Source: Stenopsyche tienmushanensis
Taxonomy: Eukaryota > Arthropoda > Insecta > Trichoptera > Stenopsychidae
DNA: 64,000 bases
Direction: 5' to 3'
NCBI GenBank assembly: GCA_008973525.1
Contig: WACJ01000080.1
Location: 434,001-498,000 of the forward strand
The notes under the pieces were generated by a model. That model saw only the letters and a list, made by a program, of their open reading frames with translations, made no database searches and was not told the origin of the DNA. Of the stretch, positions 49,110 through 60,412 are shown one piece after another; positions within the stretch are counted from its first letter, which is position 1, and the number at the start of each line of letters is the position of its first letter. The position numbers were made by a program, and so were the translations under genes.

Positions 49110-50135
49110 TTTTTCGAACCTTATCAAGTTATGTCAAATTGGTTTCGGGCAGCACAAATTTTATATTGAGGCAAAGTGTAGAATTTTTGTTGTTGTGGTA
49201 TAAATGTGTTGTGGCCAGATGTTGTCGATCGCTGTTAAGGGGTGCGAAAGGGGGTGTTTGCACCCCACGAATCCTGTTCCGGGTAGGCGGGGCGGGGGAG
49301 GGGGCTGCTGCACGGAGCTGCTTCACACTAGAGGTGACTGACGGGTGGGTTGCACGTGCCACGCCAGCGCGTTTTGCGTCACATAAACATATCATCCATT
49401 TTTAGTAAATATTTTTGACATATTTACAATCCAGTGGGGTGGTAGCAGCCCCCTACGCTATTTTAATCGACTTTTACGGCGACTTTCATTCATCGTTTGT
49501 GCCAAACGTCAGGCGCACCTCTGCACGGTTCCTAAAGATGCCCATGGCATTTCGCGCGCGTCACAATACACGAATATGTCTTCAGTGATCAGTGTGACAT
49601 CGTCCGACTTGAAATTGCGGGTCTCCTCCGATGGATTCTTCGCCGAAGAAAAATGTAAACATTGGAAGCTACTACACCCGTGGAAATGAAAGAGAGGGCG
49701 CTATTGCCGCCCATTGAGTGAACTGCGGCTGCTCTCTTTGTTCGCAGACTTCAACAGTTCCGTACTACGACTGGTTCCCGTCTTCTCCATTATCATTCCA
49801 GTGAACGGTCGAGACTGACGATGTAAACATCGAAACCTTCGCGGTTGTGACCTCAAACATATGATTCCGTCGTATAAATGATAATATATTTTATATGCTT
49901 ATGATACACCAGAGCAACACCAATCGAGATCTTATGATAAATCTAAATAATAATGTGTTCCATTCGTAAAGAGTTCGGCATCGAGGAGGATGACTCTATT
50001 TTTTTAGTATATTTTTCGTGTAATGCTGTTAAATGTGTTCATGCGTGATTTTCGAAGTATGTTCGTCGATGTGGTGTCATGAACGAGATGTGACTGTGAA
50101 ACTCTTCGACTCGGGATACTCGCGGTCTGATCAGG
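49110..50135 (+). promoter_or_regulatory. GC-rich promoter/5' untranslated region
   Basis: GC content rises well above the window average, with a G/C cluster at about 49230-49380 and another from 49440 to 49830, immediately before the ATG at 50136. Open frames in both directions here (for example 49139-49405 and its antisense) look like by-products of high GC. A start-site region for the downstream gene is the likeliest reading. No TATA box stands out. Confidence 0.45.
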
Positions 50136-50365
50136 ATGGAGGACAGCTCTCCGGATCTGTCGCTGAAGCTGCGGCGAGGGTCCAGCGACTCGAGAGATTC
50201 CTTCTACATGGACTTCGCCCAGGGGATAGACTCGGACATTGAAGAAGTCACCACGATAGAGAGGCCGAGGCTCAACCAGGACACCTCGGGAACCGACGGC
50301 GGAGACACCGACACTTTAGCGACACCCTCCGGGCTGGACGAAGCCAAAGAACTTTCGGCGCAATG
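50136..50365 (+). CDS. first coding exon of an unrecognised gene
   Basis: From ATG at 50136 the frame runs 76 codons plus two bases to a perfect donor (GTAAGT at 50366). It begins 'MEDSSPDLSLKLRRGSSDSR', continues 'DSFYMDFAQGIDSDIEEVT' and ends 'LDEAKELSAQ' plus a split codon. It is acidic, Ser/Asp/Thr-rich, has no signal peptide or known domain, and looks like the disordered N-terminus of a larger intracellular protein. GC content is far above its surroundings and codon choice is GC-biased, typical of a conserved 5' exon next to a promoter. I find no next exon before the window ends, so the following intron is at least several kb. I do not recognise the family. Confidence 0.75.
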
Positions 50366-51016
50366 GTAAGTCCAATCTTATCAATCGATCTATAGATTAA
50401 GGCGATTAATTGATTATCTATTAATTTATGCGCCCATCAAACTGTTGCGCTCCGGGCCCCATGCTGCGGAAGCCCATTGGTTAATGCGCCCCTGATTGCC
50501 TTCGAGCACGCGATCAACGAAATTTTGACCCGTAACGGTATTCTGTAATAGTGTTTGCTTTATTTACGATCACGATGTTACGCCTTAATCATATAAAAAC
50601 GAAATGACCCCCGGTCGAAATTGTTTTTTTTCCCGCCGTTGAATTACTGTGGCATTCCCGTTATATATTTTTTTCACAAAAGGAACCATTAATATATCCC
50701 CTAGGGATACAGTGACATGTGTACATGTGACATAAACATAAAAAAAGATATAAACAACAACACGTGATAATAATGTAGTACGTAGTAATGAGCGTTCCAG
50801 CGAGTACAATAATTCAAAAGCTTAGTTCCAATCGTTTCATTTTTATTGTAATGTCTTTAGATATCCATGGATTGGACGTTCAACGATCTCCAAGGCAGAT
50901 TTTTCTGAAGATCAGATTTTTAGATAATGATTTAGTATTGCCTTCCACATATGGTATAATCAGAATATGGTTGTCGGAATAGATTAATTTCTGGATTGAA
51001 ACAATGCGAAGAAACA
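50366..51016. other. intronic DNA after the first exon, nothing seen
   Basis: No repeat or exon recognised between the donor at 50366 and the first repeat at 51017. Confidence 0.4.
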
Positions 51017-51900
51017 CTCAAAATCAGGGCTTCTAACTGTTATGTTTTTCATTTCGGTTTTCACTTTGGTTCAGTTTCAAACATCCATATCGGTTTTTTC
51101 GGTTTTCTATTTTCGATTTAGCTCCGGATGATTAATTCTTTATTTTTTAAATTTGTATTTTAAATTTTTAAATATGGGTATATAGCAATACAGAAGAGAT
51201 AACCTAAACGAAACCCAAATATAATGACTTAAGATTGCATGCTGGAATTTGGGTTGATAACAATGTTATCTGAGGTATTGATTTTAAAATAATATACAAA
51301 GATAGTTCCAAAAGTTCTCGACCTAACGTATAGGTGGCGGTTAATGTTTTTAAAAAAAAGCTATGATAGAAAGTGTCTAGACGCTACGTTGCTTCTGTGA
51401 TCGTACATATCATTGAAAATTCCCATAAAGAGGACGGAGTGGCCACAATGTTTGTATGTCCAATCGGTCCGCTTTTCGGACCGCTGATATGACGAACTAG
51501 CGGCTCGCGATCAGATGCCATACCGGAACGTGTCTACAGAACAATTATAAACTCTCATTATAAAACGAACTTGTCCGAAGAAGACTGATCGGGCTGATTG
51601 TTCAAATTTTACAATCGGTCGAAAATATTGTTGTCTTTATTTTATTGTGGGCTTATGCCGGCTGGGTCATCGCAACGTTTAAGCAATAACTTCTTCTTTC
51701 GGTTCTGCGTTTTGAGCCCCAAGTCCAGTTGCGCCCATGGCGGGCGCCTGATTATACCGATATTTTGGAATCGGTTCAGTTCTGACTTTTGATCAGGTAA
51801 ATATAACGGTTTACCGGTTATCGGCTTTTGGTTCAGTTTCGGTTCGAATATCGAATTTCGTATCAGTTTTCGTACCAAAATATTCTGTCGTATAACCTTT
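51017..51900 (-). repeat. 'aaccggtt'-rich repeat, inverted copy split by another repeat
   Basis: Part one (51017-51296) contains 'gcatgctggaatttgggttg', the reverse complement of 54336-54355. Part two (51770-51900) has 'ggtttaccggttatcgg' and 'ttcggttcgaatatcg'. The chimeric repeat C (51297-51760) sits between them, so it inserted later. Confidence 0.55.
51297..51760 (+). repeat. chimeric mariner-headed repeat, copy C
   Basis: Starts 'aaagatagttccaaaagttc' (mariner-type end), lacks the transposase part, then carries the conserved tail with 'cggtccgcttttcggaccgc', 'gatatgacgaactagcgg' and 'cttgtccgaagaagactgat', and ends with 'caagtccagttgcgccc'. Confidence 0.6.
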
Positions 51901-53379
51901 CATTTGGTTTTGCAGATCTTTATAGTGGATATAATATTGGAAGGGTTGTTTAAAATTGGAAAAGATCTTAATTTAATGATTCTATATCTCTTCTCTATAA
52001 GTCTTCAAAAACCTATAGTATTATTTTGATGTAATTTCAAACTGATCAAAGGTTTCGTTTTAATTTGAACCCTATGAGTCTAAATTATTAGTCAAATCAC
52101 TAAATTGTTGGATTACCTACAACTAAACTTGTCTATAAAAACACACAACTATAAGCCTTTAAATGAATGCAATGTTTTGCACGGGACTCGGAATATTGAT
52201 AAATACCAAATGCAAATGCAATTCAAAATGCAAAATGTATAAGTCCTCCAAAAATATTCCAGGAGTATTTTTTGTTGACATTTGACGTTCCAAGACATTT
52301 GTTGATAAACTAATTAGGTTTTTGACACCTTCATCTCGGAGGTACATGAGATGAGTTTTCAATAAAAGTGTATAAGCTATTCTTATAAGAACGAGAGATC
52401 ATTTCATTCGATATTTTGATATTTTAACTATGAAATTAGCATAATTTTTCATGATAAACGATAGTTAAATAATGTAAAATTTATGTTTATTTCGCTGTAA
52501 AAAAAAATATTTTATATTACTATGAAATGAAGATTAAAGAGGAGTATGGGGCTAATTTTTCATCGCGTCCTTGCTTTGAAAAGAAGATTGCACGTCGTCC
52601 TGTAAAACGCAGACTGCTCATTTATATTACAAAAATTTAATTCTGTCTCGTGACGCGTTTTTAAATTAGTATTAATCATTGAGACGGGATGAAAATATAT
52701 TAGATTTTAACTATGATAGTTTGCGTTTACCTATTTTAATTTTAAAAAAGACATCAATCTCAGTTTCAATGACGTTATAAGTTGAGATATTCTTCATTTT
52801 TAAAATGTCGATATATTGGTCATATGATAATTAATATGGATCATTTGCATACTGGCTGCACATGGCTACTATGGTCCTTTCAAGTACTTCGCTGTAATGC
52901 ATCATCTGTCAAATTACATCTTGTCATGATCGTTGGAGTAGCATCGAGATATTCTTCATTATTAATTCAAACAGAAATGGTCATTGACAATGCGCTTCCA
53001 TTGCGCAACATTGCCTGCAGATTATTTGGACAGTCGAAAAGTTATTAACTTATTCATTGCGGCAATCGGATCAGAGTAGGCTCCAGATCGACCCTTAGCC
53101 ACTAAAAACATTTATAATGTATGGAGGATCCGTGTCTAGACTAATTTCATCAGGTTGTAATCGATGAATAAATAACGGGATAAACCACTGTCAGCGCCGA
53201 AGAGAATTTACTAGGAGCTGGGAAGACGCAAAGCCGACATATTCCTACAAGATTGATGATGAGATATCAACGGATGCTTTTAGATATTCCACGCAGGGTC
53301 AAAAGAAGTCAACATTTATTATTTGGGACAAGCCTAAAAATTTTATTACAAAAAAATGGGATACATCTCCCCTTCGTAA
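51901..53379. other. intronic/intergenic DNA, no gene seen
   Basis: No exon, RNA gene or terminal repeats recognised. Confidence 0.4.
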
Positions 53380-53640
53380 AATAATACTGCGCATCACGAG
53401 CTCAAGTTAAATCCTTTTAAGGACACGATATCTTCATTCGATCAAAACGAATTTAAAAAGGCTTTTATTAACGATCCCCTAAAAATGTATGACATAAATC
53501 TTAATCCGGTACGCAAGAGCTTTGAATTCAGAGCAACTATCCAACCCCATAAAATCAACAATTATTCAGGCGATCTAGTTAAATCTCTCCCGTTTTTTGA
53601 GGAGCCTCTGAGTGAGATACAAATAAAAATAAAGCTGTAA
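53380..53640 (+). pseudogene. orphan coding remnant, function unknown
   Basis: 87 codons open up to TAA at 53638-53640, without a start codon. It includes 'SFDQNEFKKAFINDPLKMYD' and 'PVRKSFEFRATIQPHKINNY'. Amino-acid usage is balanced and protein-like, unlike the Lys/Asn/Ile strings of nearby chance frames. The preceding 150 bases contain shorter plausible pieces in other frames. I do not recognise the family; a decayed transposon or captured gene fragment is most likely. An antisense frame (53575-53859) overlaps its end. Confidence 0.35.
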
Positions 53641-54236
53641 AAAGGGGAGATGACTAAGACCTTTAAACTTTAGTGTCAAGTCATGCTTATTGAGAAGATT
53701 ATGACTAAGGATTTCGATTCTTCCGGGTATCTTCTTTCGTACCACATTTTGTTCGAACGCCGCCGCTGAATCACGTCGATAGTTTTGGTCCATGTATTTT
53801 TGTCGCCGAAATTTCCTCCGAAAATATTTTTCTACGATGACATCACGCCATTTCGCCATTGTTCAGCGTTACATAAAATATTTCCATGCCGTTTAATGGT
53901 ATCCTTTGTTCCATAATCAAGATCGATGAATAATATTATGACCCATATATACTCCCCTCGCATTTCAGAGTAGGGTTAATAAACTTCCGGTCGTCCTTCT
54001 TAGTCATAGAACAACAGCAATGACTTTAAAGTTATAACAACTAGGCTAAAACCGCCCACAGCCTTTTAATATAAGATTTAATTTTAATATGAATATGGAT
54101 GATACAAATCTTTATATACCGTTCATTCTATTGTTCGCAAGTCGGAGATTTGCTATTAAATATGGACAAAATCCTTCACATTTTTTTAAAAATATGGAGA
54201 TAAGAACTACAAAGCTATGGATTAACAGATAAAATC

Positions 54237-54510
54237 ATTATATTTTTCGGAACAAAAACTGGAACATAACCGGTTCGAAAATATCTTTACTTTGTTCATC
54301 CTGTTAAATCAATACTTTAGATAATATTGCTATTAACCCAAATTCCAGCATGCAAGAAAGAAATTTTTAGCTAGGAGCTGAACCGAAAACTGATAACCAG
54401 AAAAATCTATTTTATTTCCCGGAATGAAAATCGTAACGGAACCGATATAAATATTTGGAACTGAACTGGAACGAAAACCGAAATTAAGGACATTCTACAT
54501 GTCGATAAGA
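54237..54510 (+). repeat. 'aaccggtt'-rich repeat, forward copy
   Basis: Contains 'aacccaaattccagcatgca' (54336-54355), matching the inverted copy near 51230-51250, and the phrases 'ggaaccgatataaatatttg' and 'ggaacgaaaaccgaaatt'. No ends or coding region recognised. Confidence 0.55.
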
Positions 54511-54734
54511 TTTTTCATTTTTATGATCTAGTTGGGCTCGAGGTGAAGTTCATTTTTTCGTATGAAGCTAATGAAATTGGCTCAACAACGGTAATAATTA
54601 TTTGCGATCTATTAGCCAAATATAAGATAATCGCACTATCATTTCCATTTTATTGAGGTAGCTTTTAGCAATCCATTTTAAGGGACTATTACCAATCATT
54701 TTGACATGGATTTTCATGGCGTATATATATTTTT

Positions 54735-54835
54735 AAAAAATGTGGTCGCCAGCTACACCTCCTGTAAGATTTGAACCCAATATAATTGAGTTACGAATCC
54801 GACCGCTTAACAGTGGGACCACATACAGATACTAT
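54735..54835 (-). repeat. tRNA-derived SINE, best copy
   Basis: The minus strand has a tRNA-like head: 'gttaagcggtcggattcgta' (D-arm to anticodon-like part), then a B box GGTTCAAATC at 54777-54768, then 'ttacaggaggtgtagctgg'. It resembles the internal promoter of tRNA-derived SINEs. Related copies are at 24415-24525 and 16990-17050. It is not a functional tRNA because the stems do not pair well. Confidence 0.55.
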
Positions 54836-55002
54836 TCCATTACAGGTCATATTTATTTTATTAGAATAATGACAATCCAATACATATTTATTTCTCTAAG
54901 CATCTTTCAAGAATCGGATTTGTTCTTATTTTATCGATAGTCGATTGTGATGCAAATTTGTACTTTGGAGCAATGTACTGAAGAAGTTATTGATAGATTA
55001 TA

Positions 55003-56053
55003 TCAGAGCCGTAACGAGGGTATGAAGCGCCCTTGGAAAGTATCTAACTTGCCCCCCCCCACCCCGGATTTTCATTTAAAAATGATATACGAAGATAGTC
55101 CTAAAAGTACCCGACCTAAACAATAAACACGCGCTCCCATGATATGTATTTGGTACACAATATGAAATTCTGACAAAATCTAAACCCCGTATCTATTATA
55201 TTTCATATCGATATTCCCATTATTAGAGTCCAGTTGTAGTAAATACATCATGGTGAAGGAAAGACTAGACGAGACCGTACGAACTGTCAGGATGAACAGC
55301 GCAGTGGTCGACCAAATGATGTAACCACGCCAGAAATGGTGAAGAAAATCCACAAAATGGTATTAGATGACCGTTGACTTTAAGTTCACGAGCTACCAAA
55401 CATGGTAGGCCTTTCATAAAATGCTGTACATCGCATATTGACCAAAAACTTGGACATAAGAAAGCTGTGCGTAAGATGGGTGCCACGTTTGCTCACAATG
55501 GAACAAAAACAGTGTCACAATGATGTTTCAATTGAGCGTTTGGCGATGTTTCACAGCAATAATGCTGAGTTTTTGCATCAATTCATAACCTTGGATGAAA
55601 CATGGGTCCATCACTTCACATCTAAGACAAAGCAACATGGCAAAATTGGTCCCACTATTCCTATTTAAGATAGCCTCTGAGGTGACTTCAGTAATCTTAC
55701 TGATCATAGATGGCCCCAAGGTGTGTGTGTGTCCAACCGGTCTGCTTTTCGGACCGCAGATATGACGAATAAATGCCACATGATCGGACATCATACCCGA
55801 ATATGTCTACAGAACGATTACGAGCTTCGGACAACAAAGTTGTCGAAGAAGACTCTTCGGGTGGGTTTTTTAAATTTTACATTCGGTTGAAAATATTTTT
55901 ATCTTTATTTTATTAATTTAAGCGATAATAAAGAGAAAAGAGGAATTAGATAACTTAGTATATATTATAAAGTAAAGTAGAATGGTCAAGTAAAATAAAA
56001 ACCATGTGCAACTCTCGACCGGGTCGGTGTTCTGCGTTTCGCGTTTCAAGTCC
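55003..56053 (+). repeat. chimeric mariner-headed repeat, copy D (longest)
   Basis: Starts 'gtaacgagggtatgaagcgc' (as copy A), then a mariner-type end 'gaagatagtcctaaaagtac' at 55091. A mariner transposase N-terminal half follows to 55668: 'RKLCVRWVPRLLTMEQKQ', 'FLHQFITLDETWVHHFT', with the first catalytic Asp in the DETW motif. At about 55670 it switches to the conserved unrelated tail ('cttttcggaccgcagatatg', 'ccatgtgcaactctcgacc') and ends 'caagtccag'. No mariner C-terminal half is present. Confidence 0.75.
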
Positions 56054-59000
56054 AGAAAAACTCAAAAAATAATTTGGAGCAGCGAGTGGCCATTAAAAAG
56101 TGAGGACTTGTTCATGTCATGATTTATGCATGCCGTATTTTTGTTAATTTACTTTGCATTTCACAACAGTGAAACATTACAAACATTAATGTGGAAGTAC
56201 ATTGATTGAACCCATTTAATAAAATACATACTATTGCATGGTTTAAAATATTCGGAATTATAAGGGGTAACATTTTTAGTAACGGAATGGTTGATGTGCA
56301 ACGATGCGTTCATAGCATTTAATGGGCTCATTGAAAAGTGACCGAAAAAAGGATGCGGATTCAGGCCACCACTTGCACAAAAATGCAGATTTTTGCACAC
56401 TTGAATATCCATAAAACTTGAATTCGCTTTAAAAGAAAATATATTCAATGTGAAAGGGACTGTTCATGAAGGCGAATTTGAGAAGTAATGCCAACATTTA
56501 CACTGTAATAAGTCTAGCTTTTAAGAATTGATACCAACCCCCCTCCCACTCAAATTGCACGGTTCTAAGGTTCTAATCCTGTCGCCGACTTTGCTCGGGG
56601 ATATCGAGTTTCACGCTCCCTTTTACACCACAGTGTCGTTGGCCTCAAGATTTATCGTCTTGAACAGATACCCATTAGTGCCCGCTTCAATATATACGAA
56701 GAGGTAACAAAAAAATCCCTGAATTATATTTTCCCAACTATGCTCTTCGGGAGCATTGAAACTTTTCCTGGGAGAGCGCAGAGGAGTCGGATCGAATTAC
56801 GGTTCCAAACCAAACCCAATCAGGACAAACGCAATTATTTCTTATCTACATTTCTATCTCTAACCGAAATAACGATTTGTATTTCAACCAAATTAAATTT
56901 AAAGTAAAACGACAGCACTGATTTCGTAATAAATTGAAGTATTTTCTAAAGACACAAAGGCTACTTTTAAAAGGTCTTTAAAAATCCCTAGGGCATCATT
57001 ATGAAACTTCATGAGACCATCTTTCATCCTGTCTTACTACAGCTATGTGGACCGTTAGAACCTTTTTTTATAAACTGTAATACGATAACGTATACATAGA
57101 TCATTTTAATGTGACAACATTGTCTTCTTCGTACACATATTAATTTATTTTTAATATCAAACATCCGAATTCATACGAAAAATTATATTTATATGCTCGA
57201 GGGCAGGGCCATCAACATATTGATAATGAATTATTCGGTAATAAAAAGAATGAAACATCCAAACGGATAGAATTTTGATTGGCATTATTATTGATTCATT
57301 GTCAAGATTAAACGAGGGGGTGTTTTATTTATTCGACAATGGCACTAACGCATAAATACAAGATTGATAGGATACTCAAGTACATGGCCATTAAATATCC
57401 CTTTAAATGTTGACGATATAAATATATCGCATAGGAATAAAGTTTTACGATCAAAATGTAAAATATGCCGCTTTGAAAAATTTTGGATTTAAAAGTATTT
57501 ATGTTTATGTGTGTAAATAGGAATTTTTAGAGGCGCTCAGTTCAAAGATTGTTCGTTTAATTGCCATTTTATGATTGTGGTAAACGACATTCAATTATCT
57601 TCCATTTCGTCATGATTTTTATTAGATTTACTCTAAGGGATGTATCAAATGTCGGATACGAATGTTAAGTAGATTTAACAGCTGTAGGATATATTTAATG
57701 TTGTGTTCTTTGTGTTGAAATACAGACAAACGAACATAGGGCGTCATTTATTACTTCTTAACACTTGTCTTATTTATTACCTATCAGTTTAATACAGAAT
57801 TTTCATAGCATTATTTGTTGTTAAATAGACAAAAACGGCAAACAGAAAAGGTGCATCATGTATCTGTATATTGTGTTTTTTTGTAATTTTTTATATTTTT
57901 TGATTACGATTGAGAAAGACGCTCCTCGTCATTGGAGTCTCGCAGTTGGGTCGTTTTCTGTTTGAAATTTATATATCTATTCCTGTTTATAAATTTATAC
58001 TCTTTTATATTTCTGACATTTCTTCGATCCAACAATTTAAAGAATGGATAACGTAGATAATCCGATCAAAGTCCCTGAGAGGGCTGAATATCTGAGATAA
58101 AAATATGATAGATTAAACAATCATTTTTATTAAATTATCATGATGATGTTGATACTTTGTATTGAACCGGCTTTTAGAGCCTGTTCGCTATTTGAATATC
58201 AAACAAGACTTGGGTTTTTTAAATTTATATCGGCAAACATATTTTGGGCATAAGTTCCCTCCATTCGATTTATTTATGAATTATGGCTTTTGTTCCGTTT
58301 CATGATTCCGTTTTGTGCTTCCTCTTTATACGGATTCCGTGCCATTCTTCAAGATGTCATTTCTATCATGTGAGCAAATATATTTATATTTCTTCCTGCG
58401 AACGACAGAACGCGGAAGCAAGAAGATTTGAAGTGTTTTCTTTTATATTTCACACGAGGAGAATAAAGGTGAACCATTTCACCACGAACAAAAATAGAAG
58501 ACGGATGTCGAAACAAAACAATCGGGATTTGATTCATTACAGTTTTTCTATTTGGATCTGTAGACCGAGCCATATCCCTAAAAATCTATCCCACGAACAC
58601 GTGTTGAGAGTAAACACACGTCCTTCCAGAAACACACACGTGTTACTGGAACGACAGCATCTTGTGAGAATATGACATCGAAGTGTAAGCATCGTTGATG
58701 ATAAATCGAGCTGATCGCTTTAGATTACTTACACAAAAAAATGGGGATGAAAAGAGCCTTGGTATCGAATAAAATGTTCATATCCACCCTTTAATGGATT
58801 TTCGTGCTTTTTATGCCTTATAATATAAAAAAATCTCTCTTTTGTTCCCTATACGCCAATATCTTCCCCCTAATCTTCAATAAAAATATTCATGGAGGCG
58901 GCAACCGAAGAGATTTCGTATACAATTACATTCATGTGGAAAATGTTTTTGTTTCAATTTCATACAAATTCAATGTTTGTACACGAACAAAGAATGCTAA

Positions 59001-59908
59001 ATTCGACTAGAAAGATTAATGAATTATATGTTTGCCACATTAAATGTATATCATCGTTCCATCAACATTTTATCCTGGTTAACATCCAAAACACTATAGT
59101 AGCATGGTATGTAAATATATCATCATCATAGTGCAGCCACAAACAGTCAACTGCAGAACTAGGGCCTCTTCAATATCCATTCACGGGAAGAGGTTACATC
59201 CAATTCATCTGTATCATACATTTACCTCCTCGTTCGCTCGATATTGAATGTAGCCTCCGAGTTTCATTTAGAATGCTCACCCAGCGGGTCACCTGGATGA
59301 ACGTGTCGAAAGGCGCTGTCACGACCGTCTCGATAGGGAATGAGAGGAAATTTGTAAAGACTACTAAAAACTACTCTAGACTACCTTCTTGATTTTACTG
59401 GAAAGGGCTTTCTGGAGTACAAAGAGTCCAGTTCCACCTTTCCTCGCGAGGACGCTGTCGGGCTAGGGTGAAGCTCTATGTGACGCAAAAATGCAACCCC
59501 TGCGAATTCTAGACTGAGTGGTTTCCAATTTCGGGTTTATCCTCCCAGTTCGATGAGCGAAAGATTGATCCTCACAGAGCGATATAGAAGGCAACGGAAG
59601 ATAATGTTATCGTTGCCAATGTGGAATTCTTCCTTTGTCGCTCTTCCGGGCCGTCTGCATGTTGTTCTTCTCGTGCTTGTTCTGTTCATTTAATTTTTTA
59701 GTTACTGGGCCAGTAATGTAGAATACATATTTTTAAAATGGAAGCATATCGTCATATCGGGATACGTTCTGGGCCAATGATTTCTCTTAGTGATATCCCA
59801 AATGATCTGTTCGAGTCAGCGAAGAGACGTCGCATGATGGCGAACATGGTTAAAAAAATGTCTTATCTTGGTCACAGTTCATAGCATATCCATTTATTTA
59901 GTTGCCAT
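56054..59908. other. DNA without recognised features
   Basis: Several frames of 70-130 codons occur (for example 58283-58675), but none shows a domain, splice context or protein-like composition. GC rises modestly around 59150-59660, where 'ggctttctggagtacaaagag' loosely echoes 'gactttctggagtgtacgga' at 1509. Confidence 0.4.
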
Positions 59909-60412
59909 TAGGGAATCCAATCCCGGGATCCGGGATCCCGGATAGTTTTAGGTTCTCATGAATTCGGGATTGGAATTTTTATCTAACAGAAATCGTATAT
60001 CTCCCCAGCACGATGAAGGCTATTAAATCGAGAAATTCCCGCCGAAATCTGGATGCTTGGAAACAGTGACGTAACTACTAATTGGCGAGTTTAGCCGACG
60101 CATAGTGGCAGTAACTGTCTAATCTATGTATTCATATATACAGTACATATATTTTTTCAATTTTGTATATTAACCTTTCCCTACCGGTGATGTATTTATG
60201 TCAACTCTAATAATGGAAATATCGATATGAAATATAATAGATATGGAGTTCAGAATTTTTGTATTCCTCCGTAACATAATTACGAATCACATTAAAGTAT
60301 TATAGTATATAAGTATTCATCTGCAGATCCAGACTAAATGAATGTAATTTCTTAAACTATTGAAAATGCAATCCCGAAATCCCGGGTTCGAAATTTTGGA
60401 TTGGATTCCCTA
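59909..60412. mobile_element. hAT-like MITE with 8-bp duplication
   Basis: 504 bases with inverted ends TAGGGAATCCAATCC on both sides. Flanking 8-mers GTTGCCAT (59901-59908) and GTCGCCAT (60413-60420) match at 7 of 8, the duplication size of hAT elements, whose ends usually start YAGGG. Both ends carry 'cccggga' phrases. No coding capacity. A truncated copy is at 4731-4820. Confidence 0.8.

Noticed and set aside
49129..49405. Pair of 88-codon frames on opposite strands in the GC-rich block
   Set aside because: Both arise from low stop-codon density in GC-rich DNA; more likely promoter than coding.
53575..53859. 94-codon Arg-rich minus-strand frame
   Set aside because: Overlaps the better open stretch on the plus strand and shows no motif.
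54735..54835. Functional tRNA gene
   Set aside because: A B box is present, but the acceptor and anticodon stems do not pair; other diverged copies indicate a SINE.
58283..58675. 130-codon open frame on the plus strand
   Set aside because: Rich in His/Arg/Phe without any motif; overlapping antisense frame is equally open. Likely chance.
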